A program made the translations under genes and the position numbers. Positions 34,035 through 42,667 of a stretch of DNA of 64,000 nt are shown in pieces. Within the stretch, counting starts at the first letter, position 1; every line of letters starts with the position of its first letter. The DNA lies in contig CAKOXC010000004.1 in the NCBI GenBank assembly GCA_934129945.1, positions 7,321 to 71,320 on the forward strand. Direction: 5' to 3'. The notes beneath the pieces are model-generated. The model was given only the letters and a program-made list of their open reading frames with translations, was not told the origin of the DNA and ran no database searches. The stretch comes from an uncultured Bacilli bacterium. Lineage in GTDB: Bacteria > Bacillota_I > Bacilli_A > RF39 > UBA660.

Positions 34035-34063
34035 TTGTCAAAATTTAAAAATTGTTATATACT
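34035..34063 (+). promoter_or_regulatory. Promoter of the fur/perR-rubrerythrin operon
   Basis: TTGTCA (34035-34040) and TATACT (34058-34063) have a 17-base spacer. A Per-box-like site begins six bases after the -10. Confidence 0.65.
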
Positions 34064-34068
34064 GTTAT

Positions 34069-34083
34069 TAGTAATCATTATTA
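34069..34083 (+). promoter_or_regulatory. Candidate Per/Fur box (7-1-7 inverted repeat)
   Basis: TAGTAATCATTATTA is an imperfect 7-1-7 palindrome that agrees with the PerR consensus TTATAATnATTATAA at 11 of 14 positions. It lies at the expected transcription start of an operon encoding a Fur-family regulator, a normal place for autorepression. Confidence 0.6.
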
Positions 34084-34099
34084 TTAAGGAAGAAAGATT

Positions 34100-34465
34100 A
34101 TGAGAAATACAAAACAAAAAAAATTAGTTTATGATATTATCTATTCAACCTATGATCACTTAGATGCTAAAAGTATTTATAACAAAGCTAAGTTAGAAAT
34201 GCCTAGTATAAGTTTAGCAACTGTTTATAGAATACTTAATGAACTATGTAATCTAGGTAAAGTACTTAGAATAACTACTGATAATGAAGATCACTTTGAT
34301 AGAATAGATACCAAGCATGCTCATTTTATATGTAGTAAATGTAATAAAATAATAGATATTTTTGATTATACATTAAAATATAAAATGAATGATAATGTTG
34401 TATATAATTATGATTTAGTATTTCATGGTATATGTAATGATTGTAAAAGAAATGAGGTAAAATAA
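34100..34465 (+). CDS. Fur-family regulator, PerR-like
   Basis: The protein has 121 residues, a little short for the family (usually 135-150). It has an N-terminal winged helix ('[20 protein letters not shown]', then '[15 protein letters not shown]'), '[17 protein letters not shown]' carrying the metal/His sites, and the structural-zinc pairs CSKC and CNDC. Co-transcription with rubrerythrin and the Per-type box upstream favour a peroxide sensor over an iron sensor. The C-terminal dimerisation domain looks trimmed. It overlaps rubrerythrin by one base (TAATG). Confidence 0.85.
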   Translation: MRNTKQKKLVYDIIYSTYDHLDAKSIYNKAKLEMPSISLATVYRILNELCNLGKVLRITTDNEDHFDRIDTKHAHFICSKCNKIIDIFDYTLKYKMNDNVVYNYDLVFHGICNDCKRNEVK

Positions 34466-35004
34466 TGGAATTAAAAGGAACTAAAACAGAAAAAAATTTA
34501 ATGGAAGCATTTGCTGGTGAAAGTCAAGCAAGAAATAAATATACTTATTTTGCATCTAAAGCAAAAAAAGATGGTTATGAACAAATAGCAGCTATTTTTG
34601 AAGAAACTGCTAATAATGAAAAAGAACATGCTAAACTATGGTTTAAATATTTAGAAGGTGGCGAAATAAAAGATACTAAAGCTAATTTAGAAGCTGCTGC
34701 AAATGGAGAAAATTTTGAATGGACAGATATGTATGAAAGAATGGCTATAGAAGCAGAAGAAGAAGGATTTAATGAAATAGCAGCTAAATTTAGAATGGTC
34801 GGAGCTATTGAAAAAGAACATGAAGAAAGATATAGAAAACTATTAAAAAATATAAATGATGAAGTAGTATTTTCTAATGATGAAGATTGTATCTGGATTT
34901 GTAGAAATTGTGGTCATGTAGTTATTGGTAAAAAAGCACCACTTGTATGTCCAGTATGTAACCATAAACAAAGTTTCTTTGAAAGAAAAGCAAATAATTA
35001 TTAA
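34465..35004 (+). CDS. Rubrerythrin
   Basis: The protein has 179 residues. A ferritin-like four-helix part (1-140) has the di-iron ligands in '[13 protein letters not shown]', '[13 protein letters not shown]' and '[11 protein letters not shown]'. A C-terminal rubredoxin-like knuckle has CRNC and CPVC. It reduces hydrogen peroxide in anaerobes. It is translationally coupled to the Fur-family gene, so it is probably the main target of that regulator. An anaerobic lifestyle is implied. Confidence 0.95.
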   Translation: MELKGTKTEKNLMEAFAGESQARNKYTYFASKAKKDGYEQIAAIFEETANNEKEHAKLWFKYLEGGEIKDTKANLEAAANGENFEWTDMYERMAIEAEEEGFNEIAAKFRMVGAIEKEHEERYRKLLKNINDEVVFSNDEDCIWICRNCGHVVIGKKAPLVCPVCNHKQSFFERKANNY

Positions 35005-35020
35005 TAAAAAATATACTTTG

Positions 35021-35029
35021 TGTTATAAT
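35021..35029 (+). promoter_or_regulatory. Extended -10 promoter element
   Basis: TGTTATAAT fits TGnTATAAT; the -35 is poor. The same nine bases recur at 35706 and 47442. Confidence 0.5.
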
Positions 35030-35055
35030 ATCCTCCAAGTAAGGGGGATTTTTAT

Positions 35056-35661
35056 ATGTATGTAAAAGATAAAGAAATGTATCATTTTCATACACCAAAT
35101 GAATATGATAATTTATGGTATGTAGGTAATGAAATAATAGTAGATGATAGTTTTAATTCAATGTTTTATGAAATAGGAATGTCTCAAACATTTACAATAA
35201 AAGGTGATGATGACACGTTATATCAAGTTGATTATTATTTAAATGAATTCTTAAAAGAAATAGATAATAAAAGCAAAGAAGATATTATTGAATTACTAAA
35301 AGAAGCTACAAATATAACTCATGATATAGCTTTAAGGGATCGTGAGTTATTAATGGAAGAATGTCGAAGATTATACTATCCCGATAAAGTTAGTAGAAAT
35401 CATGCTATGTATTTATGTGATGAAAAATCTTTAGATTTTTGGCAAAGTCAATTATCTAAAGATACTAGTTTATTTAAATTATCTATAACTGGAAAACTAT
35501 TTCAAAGTCATAATGATTTAGTTCCAAATCGTGCTTTTTCAGGAGAACTTATGATTGAAGAAGCTAAAAAATACTGGGAAGCTAATTTAGAAAATTGTGA
35601 TGAAAGTAAAAGTGAATATCTTTTTCAAGGACATGCTAAAATTCTTAAAAAAATTAAATAA
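35056..35661 (+). CDS. DUF2441-like protein
   Basis: The protein has 201 residues and is soluble. It starts 'MYHFHTPNEYDNLWYVGNEI' and has 'LMEECRRLYYPDKVSRNHAM', 'KLSITGKLFQSHNDLVP', 'EEAKKYWEAN' and 'LFQGHAKILKKI', a layout like DUF2441-family proteins. Function is unknown; an ADP-ribosyltransferase-like fold has been a thought of mine but is not supported by a visible catalytic triad. It has its own promoter and terminator. AAGGGGG is the ribosome site. Confidence 0.55.
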   Translation: MYVKDKEMYHFHTPNEYDNLWYVGNEIIVDDSFNSMFYEIGMSQTFTIKGDDDTLYQVDYYLNEFLKEIDNKSKEDIIELLKEATNITHDIALRDRELLMEECRRLYYPDKVSRNHAMYLCDEKSLDFWQSQLSKDTSLFKLSITGKLFQSHNDLVPNRAFSGELMIEEAKKYWEANLENCDESKSEYLFQGHAKILKKIK

Positions 35662-35663
35662 TT

Positions 35664-35695
35664 AATACTCTAATAAATTTGAGTATTTTTTTTTT
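35664..35695 (+). terminator. Terminator after the DUF2441-like gene
   Basis: AATACTC and GAGTATT form a 7-bp stem with a 10-base loop, followed by a long T run. Confidence 0.8.
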
Positions 35696-35705
35696 GGAAT
35701 AATAA

Positions 35706-35714
35706 TGTTATAAT
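35706..35714 (+). promoter_or_regulatory. Extended -10 promoter of the YerB-like gene
   Basis: TGTTATAAT again, identical to the element at 35021. No good -35 is visible. Confidence 0.5.
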
Positions 35715-35743
35715 TGACATAAGATAGGTGGTTATATGAAAAT

Positions 35744-36838
35744 ATGAAAAATAAAAAGACAAAAAAACATTTCTTTAAAAATTTAAGTAAAAAGAAAAAA
35801 ATAGCTTTAATAGTTATATCAGTACTATTAGTAATAACAATTGGAATAGGTACATATTTTTGCTTCTTCTATGACAAAGATAATAGTAGTATTAAAAAAG
35901 TTATAGATAAAGTTACTAAAAAAGAAGAAGTAAAAAAGATAACTATAGTAGATCCAGATTCAAAAACAAGACCTTATGCAGTAATGATTAATAATCTTGG
36001 CGTTGCAAGACCTTATCAAAGTGGATTACAAGATGCATATATGATTTATGAATTTATTGTTGAAGGTGGAATTACAAGATATCTAGCATTATTTAAAGAT
36101 GTAAATTTTGATAGAATAGGTACTATAAGAAGTTCTAGACATTATTATCTTGACTATGTTTTAGAAAATGATGCAATTTATGTACACTGGGGTGGAAGTG
36201 AATTTGCTTATAATGATATTAGAAACCTTGGTATTAATAATGTTGATGGTATGACTTATGGTGGAAAATATTTTTGGAAAGATAAATCATTAAACGTGTC
36301 AACAGAACATACAGCGTATAGTAAAACAGAAATGATTAATAATGCAGTTAATAAATTAGGTTATCGTAAAGAAACGGATAAAGGATTACTATTAAATTAT
36401 AGTGTTGATCCAGTTGATCTTTCAAACGATGAAACAAGTATTGATGCAAATAGTATAGATATTGTATATTCTAATGTAATTAAAGATCACTATGATTATG
36501 ATAGTGAAAATAAAGTTTATAAAAGAAGTGTAAATGGTAAAGCACATACTGATTATGTAACAAAACAACAATATACATTTAAGAATATAATTACATATCA
36601 AGTAGAAAATACTATGATAGCTGGTGATTATAAAGGAAGACAAAACTTAAATAATATTGGTAGTGGTGAAGGATATTATATAAGTGAAGGAAAAGCTGTA
36701 AAAATAACTTGGTCAAAATCAAGTAGGGAAGCTAAGACTGTTTATAAATTAAAATCTACAGGTGAAGAATTAAAAGTAAATGATGGTAACACATTTATTC
36801 AAGTACAACCTTTAAATCAAGAATTAACAATATCATAA
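35744..36838 (+). CDS. YerB-like DUF3048 membrane-anchored protein
   Basis: The protein has 364 residues: a Lys-rich start, one helix (about 21-43) and an extracellular DUF3048 part with 'TRPYAVMINNLGVARPYQSG', 'YEFIVEGGITRYLALF', 'IGTIRSSRHYYLDYVLE' and 'VHWGGSEFAYNDI'. In Bacillus the relative YerB is a lipoprotein; here a helix replaces the lipobox. The AGGTGG site is better spaced for a three-codon frame (35736-35747, Met-Lys-Ile-stop) whose stop overlaps this start, so expression may depend on coupling. Confidence 0.85.
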   Translation: MKNKKTKKHFFKNLSKKKKIALIVISVLLVITIGIGTYFCFFYDKDNSSIKKVIDKVTKKEEVKKITIVDPDSKTRPYAVMINNLGVARPYQSGLQDAYMIYEFIVEGGITRYLALFKDVNFDRIGTIRSSRHYYLDYVLENDAIYVHWGGSEFAYNDIRNLGINNVDGMTYGGKYFWKDKSLNVSTEHTAYSKTEMINNAVNKLGYRKETDKGLLLNYSVDPVDLSNDETSIDANSIDIVYSNVIKDHYDYDSENKVYKRSVNGKAHTDYVTKQQYTFKNIITYQVENTMIAGDYKGRQNLNNIGSGEGYYISEGKAVKITWSKSSREAKTVYKLKSTGEELKVNDGNTFIQVQPLNQELTIS

Positions 36839-36877
36839 AATAAAATTTAAAGCATATCTTTTAGTAGGAGGAATTAT

Positions 36878-37258
36878 ATGGATGCATTTACTAATTTTTT
36901 AGCAAACAATTATGTGTGGTTTTTAATTATTTCTTTAATATTAATTTTTGCTTTAATTGGGTATTTAGTTGATTCTAAAGAAATAAAAAGTGGTAAAAAA
37001 ATAAAAAAACAAAAGGAAGAATTAAAAGTAGTTGATTTTTCTACTATTGATCAAAGTAAATCTTTAAATCAAAGCATAAAAGAAGAAAATAAAACTGATT
37101 TAAATTTAGATAACTATGTCAATAAAACTAATGAGGTTAATAAAACTACAGAAGAAAATCTAAATACCTTAAATGATTCTAATGAAAAAAATGGGTTAAA
37201 TACTATTAACTTAGATGAAGCAGGAGAAATACCTGATTTAGAAGAACCTCAAAAATAA
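36878..37258 (+). CDS. Small membrane-anchored protein of unknown function
   Basis: The protein has 126 residues: one N-terminal helix (about 13-32), then a Lys/Glu/Asn-rich soluble part without clear fold. AGGAGG is a strong ribosome site. A terminator follows. No family is recognised; the cytoplasmic side for the tail is inferred from its positive charge after the helix. Confidence 0.6.
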   Translation: MDAFTNFLANNYVWFLIISLILIFALIGYLVDSKEIKSGKKIKKQKEELKVVDFSTIDQSKSLNQSIKEENKTDLNLDNYVNKTNEVNKTTEENLNTLNDSNEKNGLNTINLDEAGEIPDLEEPQK

Positions 37259-37290
37259 GAAAATGAATTTAAATAAAATGTAAATGAATA

Positions 37291-37322
37291 AAATAAGTAT
37301 TGAATTACTTATTTTATTTTTT
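37291..37322 (+). terminator. Terminator upstream of tsaE
   Basis: AAATAAGTA and TACTTATTT form a perfect 9-bp stem with a 6-base loop, followed by a T-rich run. This excludes an earlier start for tsaE. Confidence 0.8.
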
Positions 37323-37346
37323 TATAATATTTATAGGGTGATAATA

Positions 37347-37799
37347 ATGGATTATAAATATACTTCAAGAAGCGAAAAAGATACAATGGAACTTGCACAA
37401 AATATCGAAAGTGAAAAATTTCCAGGAATGATTATCTGCCTTAACGGTGAACTTGGCAGTGGAAAAACAGTATTTGTTAAAGGATTTGCACAAGCACTTG
37501 GAATTGATGAAACAATTACGAGTCCAACATTCAATTTAGTAAAAGAATATTTAAGTGGAGAAATGCCATTATATCACATGGATGTATATCGTTTGGAAAA
37601 TTCATGTGAAACAGTTGGATTTGATGATTATTTTAATAAAGATGCAGTTTCAATAGTTGAGTGGTCAGATATGATTTGTGATTGTCTTCCAGAAGAAAGA
37701 TTAGAAATTAAATTTAAGGTAATTGATGAGAATACAAGAGTATTATATTTAAAACCAATAGGTGAAAAATATATTAACTTGGTTGAATCAGTATTATAG
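37347..37799 (+). CDS. tsaE: tRNA t6A biosynthesis ATPase TsaE
   Basis: The start at 37347 follows AGGGTGA and lies after the terminator and a TATAAT at 37323. The protein has 150 residues with P-loop GELGSGKT at 34-41, 'SPTFNLVKEY' and 'SIVEWSDMICDCLPEERLEI' as in TsaE. It is the ATPase that resets the TsaB-TsaD complex making threonylcarbamoyladenosine in tRNA. It heads the tsaE-tsaB-rimI-tsaD block. Confidence 0.93.
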   Translation: MDYKYTSRSEKDTMELAQNIESEKFPGMIICLNGELGSGKTVFVKGFAQALGIDETITSPTFNLVKEYLSGEMPLYHMDVYRLENSCETVGFDDYFNKDAVSIVEWSDMICDCLPEERLEIKFKVIDENTRVLYLKPIGEKYINLVESVL

Positions 37800-37821
37800 A
37801 AGAATTATCTTCTTTTTTTTT
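37798..37821 (+). terminator. Terminator after tsaE
   Basis: AGAAGA and TCTTCT form a short stem around ATTA, followed by a run of T. Confidence 0.7.
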
Positions 37822-37865
37822 ATTTTTTGTGATAAAATTAATTACTGGTAAGTGGAGTGATTGAT

Positions 37866-38429
37866 ATGTATTCATTATTTATAGATACACATAACGAATT
37901 AATAAAAATTATTTTATTTAAAGATGGTAAAATATTAACTGATAAAGAAAAAATGTCTAATATGCAACACAGTGTTTATACAATGCCAATGATTGAAGAA
38001 ACTTTAAAAGAAAATAATATTGAAAGTAGTAATTTAAATGAAATAATTGTTGTAAATGGACCTGGATCATTTACAGGAGTAAGAATTGGTGTAACAATAG
38101 CAAAAACTATGGCTTACTTATTAAATATTCCAATTAAATCTATAGACACTTTAAAAATGCAAGCATTATTAATAGATAAAGATAAAAAAATAGTTATTGA
38201 AAATGAGAAAAATGGTAAATATTTAGGTATGTTTGATAAAAATAATAATATTATTCAAAAATATAAATATATGAAAAATAGTGAATTTGAAGAATTTATA
38301 AAAGATAATATTATTGATGAAGTAAAAATAAATTATGAGATGTTATATGAAAAATTAAAGGATGAACAAAATATTAATCCTCATGCAGTAAATCCTTTAT
38401 ATATTAAAGTAATTGAGGTATTAAAATGA
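37866..38429 (+). CDS. tsaB: tRNA t6A biosynthesis protein TsaB
   Basis: The start at ATG 37866 is chosen; GTG 37857 overlaps the GGAGTGA ribosome site. The protein has 187 residues, shorter than the usual 220-230. It has 'FIDTHNE' and 'VNGPGSFTGVRIGVTIAKTM', the ASKHA N-terminal signature. The shortened second lobe is common in this family. It is the scaffold partner of TsaD and overlaps rimI by 4 bases. Confidence 0.88.
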   Translation: MYSLFIDTHNELIKIILFKDGKILTDKEKMSNMQHSVYTMPMIEETLKENNIESSNLNEIIVVNGPGSFTGVRIGVTIAKTMAYLLNIPIKSIDTLKMQALLIDKDKKIVIENEKNGKYLGMFDKNNNIIQKYKYMKNSEFEEFIKDNIIDEVKINYEMLYEKLKDEQNINPHAVNPLYIKVIEVLK

Positions 38430-38857
38430 TAAGGAAAGCTAATATAAAAGATAAAGAAGATATAATAAGACTTGGTAATTTAGTTAATCATAATTTTTCA
38501 AGTGTCTATGACATGGATGAATATTTTTCAAATGATTATAATGTGATTTATTTAGATATTGAAAATGGAAAAATAGTTGGTATGATTATGGCAATTATTT
38601 TATATGAATCATGTGAAGTACTAAATATTGTAGTAGAGGACAATTTTAGAAGAAAAGGTATTGCTTCTAATCTTATGGATACATTAATTTCAGAATTTCC
38701 TGAAAATATAGAAATACTTACTTTAGAGGTTGATGTAAATAATAAAAATGCTATAAAATTATATCAAAAATTTGGTTTAGAAATAATAAATACTAGAAAA
38801 GATTATTATGAAAATAGTGATGCCTATTTAATGGGGGTAAAATATGAAAGATGTTAA
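38426..38857 (+). CDS. rimI: Ribosomal protein S18-alanine N-acetyltransferase RimI (GNAT)
   Basis: The protein has 143 residues with a GNAT fold: acetyl-CoA loop 'VVEDNFRRKGIASNLMD' and 'LEVDVNNKNAIKLYQKFGLE'. Location between tsaB and tsaD is the usual one for rimI in Firmicutes. It overlaps tsaB by 4 bases and tsaD by 14 bases. Confidence 0.87.
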   Translation: MIRKANIKDKEDIIRLGNLVNHNFSSVYDMDEYFSNDYNVIYLDIENGKIVGMIMAIILYESCEVLNIVVEDNFRRKGIASNLMDTLISEFPENIEILTLEVDVNNKNAIKLYQKFGLEIINTRKDYYENSDAYLMGVKYERC

Positions 38858-39869
38858 CATTTTAGCTATTGAATCATCATGTGATGAAACTTCAATGGCA
38901 ATTATAAAAAATGGAAGTGAAGTTGTAAGTCTTACAATTTTAACACAAATGGATACACATGCAGAGTTTGGTGGAGTAGTGCCTGAAATTGCTTCACGTA
39001 TGCATACAGAAAATATTACTATGGTTTTAGATGAAACACTAAAAAAAGCATCTTTATCTAAAGATGATATAGATGCTATAGCTGTTACTTATGCTCCTGG
39101 ATTACTTGGAAGTTTACTTGTAGGGTTAGAATGTGCTAAAACAATTGCACTTGTTTGGAATAAACCATTAATTAAAATTAATCATACAATCGGGCATATT
39201 TATGCTAATAATTTAATTAAAAAAATGCAATTTCCTCTTTTAGCTTTAATAGTAAGTGGTGGACATACCGATATGGTAATTATGAAAGATGATTATGAAT
39301 TTGAAATTTTAGGTTCTACTTTGGATGATTCTATTGGGGAAGTTTATGATAAAGTTGCAAGAGTACTTGAATTAAAATATCCTGGTGGCCCTAATGTAGA
39401 AAAAATGGCCTTAAATGGAACTTATTCTTATGATTTACCAAAACCAGTAAATGATAGTACATATAATTTTAGTTTTAGTGGATTAAAAAGTGCGGTTATT
39501 AATTTAGTTCATAATGAAGAACAAAGAAATCATGAAATTAGAAAAGAAGATTTAGCATGTAGTTTTCAAACTATTGCTATTGATGAATTAGTTAGAAAAG
39601 TAGAGTTGGCTTTAAAAAATACTGGCATTAAAAATATGATTATTGCTGGTGGCGTTTCTGCTAATAAATATTTAAGAGAGCAAATGAAGATTGTGTGTGA
39701 AAAATACAACGTAGATTTAACTGTTCCTGATTTGATTTATTGTACAGATAATGCTGCTATGATTGGAGCTGCTGCATATCCTCTTTATTTAAAAAAAGAA
39801 TTCTGTGGTTTGGATACAAATGCTTCAAGTCAAATATCAATAAAATATTATGATACTTCAAAAAAATAA
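38844..39869 (+). CDS. tsaD: tRNA threonylcarbamoyladenosine synthase subunit TsaD
   Basis: The protein has 341 residues. 'AIESSCDETSMAII' opens the ASKHA fold; the metal-binding H-x3-H is His114 and His118 in 'NHTIGHIYAN'; 'IVSGGHTDMVIM', 'FSFSGLKSAVINL' and 'IAGGVSANKYLREQM' complete the family signatures. It transfers threonylcarbamoyl to A37 of tRNA. It is essential in most bacteria, marking this as core genome. Confidence 0.97.
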   Translation: MKDVNILAIESSCDETSMAIIKNGSEVVSLTILTQMDTHAEFGGVVPEIASRMHTENITMVLDETLKKASLSKDDIDAIAVTYAPGLLGSLLVGLECAKTIALVWNKPLIKINHTIGHIYANNLIKKMQFPLLALIVSGGHTDMVIMKDDYEFEILGSTLDDSIGEVYDKVARVLELKYPGGPNVEKMALNGTYSYDLPKPVNDSTYNFSFSGLKSAVINLVHNEEQRNHEIRKEDLACSFQTIAIDELVRKVELALKNTGIKNMIIAGGVSANKYLREQMKIVCEKYNVDLTVPDLIYCTDNAAMIGAAAYPLYLKKEFCGLDTNASSQISIKYYDTSKK

Positions 39870-39951
39870 TGAAAAGTAAAAATGGTGGACAAATATACTT
39901 AAATATTCTATAGTAAATAAACATAGTAATTATGTTGTTCAATTTTTTGTA

Positions 39952-39957
39952 TATAAT
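39952..39957 (+). promoter_or_regulatory. Likely -10 of the type III antitoxin RNA
   Basis: TATAAT lies 11 bases before the ToxI repeat, so the RNA would begin at or next to the repeat. The -35 region is unclear. Apart from this remnant locus I see nothing coding in 39870-40054. Confidence 0.5.
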
Positions 39958-39967
39958 ATAAAAAAGC

Positions 39968-40025
39968 AGGTGAAGCCAGCCTTAAATGGCAGCTAAAAAA
40001 GTAGGTTAGAGAGCAGACTCTAATC
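39968..40025 (+). ncRNA. toxI: ToxI-like type III antitoxin RNA, one repeat left
   Basis: The 35-base unit at 39968-40002 has AGGTGA, CCTTAAA and GCAGCTA in the order seen in ToxI repeats of ToxIN. It folds as an H-type pseudoknot: AGGT (39968-39971) with GCCT (39979-39982), and GCCA (39975-39978) with TGGC (39987-39990). A second unit starts AGG at 40003 but runs into a terminator hairpin. Active systems normally have several repeats followed by a terminator and then the toxin. Here one repeat, the terminator and a broken toxin remain. Confidence 0.75.
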
Positions 40026-40036
40026 TTTTATTTTTA
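40004..40036 (+). terminator. Terminator between toxI and toxN remnants
   Basis: GGTTAGAG and CTCTAATC pair (one G-U) around AGCAGA, followed by TTTTATTTTT. In type III systems a leaky terminator here sets the antitoxin to toxin ratio. Confidence 0.8.
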
Positions 40037-40054
40037 TAAAAACAGGGAGGTTAA

Positions 40055-40512
40055 ATGTATAAAAAATTAAAAATTGTAAAAGTTAATTCAAAGTATTGCG
40101 ACTATTTAAGAAAATATGATTGTAGAGTTTCTTTTAATGCTGGTTCTAAATAATTAAGGCCATTTATTGGGGTACTTTTTAAAAATTGAAAAATACTTTA
40201 GACTTAATAAAAATAAAAAATGGTAAATACGGTGTTATAAATTTTAATAATATGATTCCTGTCTATGAAGAAGTGTATAGTGTATTTGATTTAAATAATA
40301 AACCTATTGATAATACAGAAATAAAAAGATTTGAATTATTAAACAATCAGTTACGTTGGATTAATGAAAATAGAAAAGAAATATTACTTAAATCAAAACT
40401 TCTTTATCATTTATATACTACTAATAAACTTCCTGATAACGTAAAAAGTAGATGCTGTAATTTTCTTATATTAGAAAAAAATTGCTTGAATTATAAAAAA
40501 AGCCAAAGATAA
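40055..40512 (+). pseudogene. toxN: Broken ToxN/AbiQ-family endoribonuclease toxin
   Basis: ATG 40055 follows a good AGGGAGG site. The first 32 codons ('KIVKVNSKYCDYLRKYDCRV') match the ToxN/AbiQ start, then TAA at 40151. The same frame continues 'RPFIGVLFKN', another family motif, up to TGA at 40187. A shifted frame from about 40186 continues 'NTLDLIKIKNGKYGVINFNN' and 'MIPV', then the C-terminal helical part to 40512. The stretch usually found between these ('YYAPLSSPK'-like) is missing. So there is a stop, an internal deletion and a frameshift; the toxin should be inactive. Confidence 0.82.
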
Positions 40513-40523
40513 AGGCTTTTTTT
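40496..40523 (+). terminator. Bidirectional terminator between convergent genes
   Basis: AAAAAGCC and GGCTTTTT form an 8-bp stem with a 9-base loop and A/T tracts on both sides, serving the toxN remnant and the convergent gene on the - strand. Confidence 0.8.
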
Positions 40524-42582
40524 ATAACCAAAACTGTATCATGTTTGATAACTGTTGATAAACAGTAGAATTATAATATTTAAGACTATAATTTAAATCT
40601 ACTGGTATTAAAAAGTAATTGAATAAAGTACTACTTAAAAATAATATAATAAATACTAAATTTATATAATACTTTTCTTTATCATTAAATTTATCAATAT
40701 TATTAAATAAAGCAAGTAAGCAAATGGCTGTTGCTAAAAATAATAACCATGAAAAATCTAACATATATCTTGGTAATATTCCAGCCATTTGAGTATCTAG
40801 AATTACCAAAACTACAGCAATTATGTTGCACATAATTGTTAATGTATATACATTAGGGTTATTTATTAAATTCTTAAATTTCTTTACAAATAATCCTACT
40901 ATTAGAATTAAGTTACAAGCAATTAATCCACCAAATAATGGCTCAGAAATAGTAACTCCCATGTACTGAGTATCTACAAAAATTTTATTAATAAACGGGA
41001 AAACTAATGATATATCAGGACTTTTAAATAACATATAATAAATTCCTAAGAAAACTCTATCTATATTGAAACCTCTTAATGTCATATCATTAGTAGTTAG
41101 ATTATAATTAGCTCCAAAATCAAAAGGTGATGAAAATCTTATATAGTTATAATACATTAAAGCAAGTCCTACAAGAGCAAATGGTATTGCAAATACCATT
41201 AATTTTTTTAGTAATTCTTTTTCTTTTAAATAATCTTTAAATATTGGAATACAAAATAAAGAAGTTAAAAGAAGTTGAGGTCTACATCCAGCAACTAGTG
41301 CCATTGAAAAAGAACCTAAAAATACTAATTTTAAATTTAATTTACCATAACTTGTTGATTTGAGCCATAAATATAATCCTAAAATACTAAAGAATATTGC
41401 ACTAACTATTGGAACATTATATAGATCAGGTCTTTTTAAAGCATATAGTAAATAAGAACCGTTTATCATTAAACTTGTTATTAATAAAAAAGATAATGTA
41501 GAAATATTTTTAAAATATTTTTTACATAATTCTTTTAAAAGAAGCAATAATGTAAGTAGAATAAATACTCCAAAAATAAATATGTAAGTAGAATTTTTTA
41601 AGTCATTGTTAGTTATTAAGTAATAAGGAAAGTATGCAATAACTACTGGAACAACACCAAAATAAACATAATATTTATTATTGTAAAATGCATAATCCCA
41701 TAAATATTTTTCGTTTTCTTCCAGTAGAATTCTTTCACGGTAATTAGTATCATAAGGATTTTTTAAATTTTTTAAAGAATCACTAACTTTATAATCTATA
41801 TCAACTCTTTTATTTTTAAAAGAATTTGCAAGTTCATTATATTCTAATTGATTAAAGCCAGTAGGGTTATTAAAATAATTATTAATTTTACTTAAATTAT
41901 AAAATAGAAATATATTAAAAATAATAAAAGAAGTAATTAAAATATAATTGAATTTTTTATTATATTTTTCATTAGTAATTAATTTAAATTTATATAATGA
42001 ACTTCTAGGTCTTATAAAGTAAATAAAACATAAAGAAATAAATAGTATAAAAAATCTTAAATAATTAAAAGCGAATGGTTTTACCACATTGGCTGTAAAA
42101 CCATTTATTTTTATTTCATTTTTAAATTTCAAAAAATCATTATCTTTATATAATTTAAAACGAATTTTTAATTTATGAGCATTTCCGCTTAAATTTAATT
42201 TAACATATTTACTATTTTCAATGTTATTAGTTATTGTCCTTTTAGGAAGACGGTAGTAAATTTTGTTACCTGTATCTTTGGCGTACAATTTATATTCAAC
42301 AACATTATCTAAAGATTCTAAGTCTAAATATAAATTGTTAATTTTTTTATAAATATTATCTATTACAATATAATTACTTTCATTAGTTATTTTATATGTA
42401 TTATTACCGGTCTTAACCATACCATTATAACTTGTAACTGATAAATTTAAATTATTTTTATAAAATAATGATTCATAAAAGCGAAAATTAAATACAAATA
42501 TTTCTAAGAATAAAGAAATACTTAAAAATAATATTATCTTTTTTATGTAATTTTTTTCTAATAAACTTTTGATTTTATTCAT
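40522..42582 (-). CDS. Large polytopic membrane protein, possible GT-C-type transferase
   Basis: The protein has 686 residues and is the only gene on the - strand. One N-terminal helix (about 15-35) is followed by an extracellular beta-rich domain (about 40-165) and then about ten helices. Loops contain 'NNPTGFNQLEYNELANSFKN' and 'WDYAFYNNKYYVYFGVVPVV', as in large uncharacterised Firmicute membrane proteins placed with surface-polysaccharide genes. GGAGAG on the - strand precedes the start. A sugar- or lipid-transfer function is plausible but not shown. Confidence 0.6.
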   Translation of the reverse strand: MNKIKSLLEKNYIKKIILFLSISLFLEIFVFNFRFYESLFYKNNLNLSVTSYNGMVKTGNNTYKITNESNYIVIDNIYKKINNLYLDLESLDNVVEYKLYAKDTGNKIYYRLPKRTITNNIENSKYVKLNLSGNAHKLKIRFKLYKDNDFLKFKNEIKINGFTANVVKPFAFNYLRFFILFISLCFIYFIRPRSSLYKFKLITNEKYNKKFNYILITSFIIFNIFLFYNLSKINNYFNNPTGFNQLEYNELANSFKNKRVDIDYKVSDSLKNLKNPYDTNYRERILLEENEKYLWDYAFYNNKYYVYFGVVPVVIAYFPYYLITNNDLKNSTYIFIFGVFILLTLLLLLKELCKKYFKNISTLSFLLITSLMINGSYLLYALKRPDLYNVPIVSAIFFSILGLYLWLKSTSYGKLNLKLVFLGSFSMALVAGCRPQLLLTSLFCIPIFKDYLKEKELLKKLMVFAIPFALVGLALMYYNYIRFSSPFDFGANYNLTTNDMTLRGFNIDRVFLGIYYMLFKSPDISLVFPFINKIFVDTQYMGVTISEPLFGGLIACNLILIVGLFVKKFKNLINNPNVYTLTIMCNIIAVVLVILDTQMAGILPRYMLDFSWLLFLATAICLLALFNNIDKFNDKEKYYINLVFIILFLSSTLFNYFLIPVDLNYSLKYYNSTVYQQLSNMIQFWL

Positions 42583-42667
42583 ATAAATCTCTCCAGTAAA
42601 TATTTTAACACATAATTCTTATTTCAAAAACTTAAATTTTAAGATATAATTATTATGGGGCGATTAT

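Noticed and set aside
35030..35049. Hairpin ATCCTCC/GGGGGAT that could hide the ribosome site of the DUF2441-like gene
   Set aside because: The left arm lies between the -10 and the expected transcription start, so most of it should not be in the mRNA.
40186..40512. Stand-alone 108-residue gene
   Set aside because: It starts with TTG without a ribosome site and matches the C-terminal half of ToxN, so it is part of the pseudogene from 40055.
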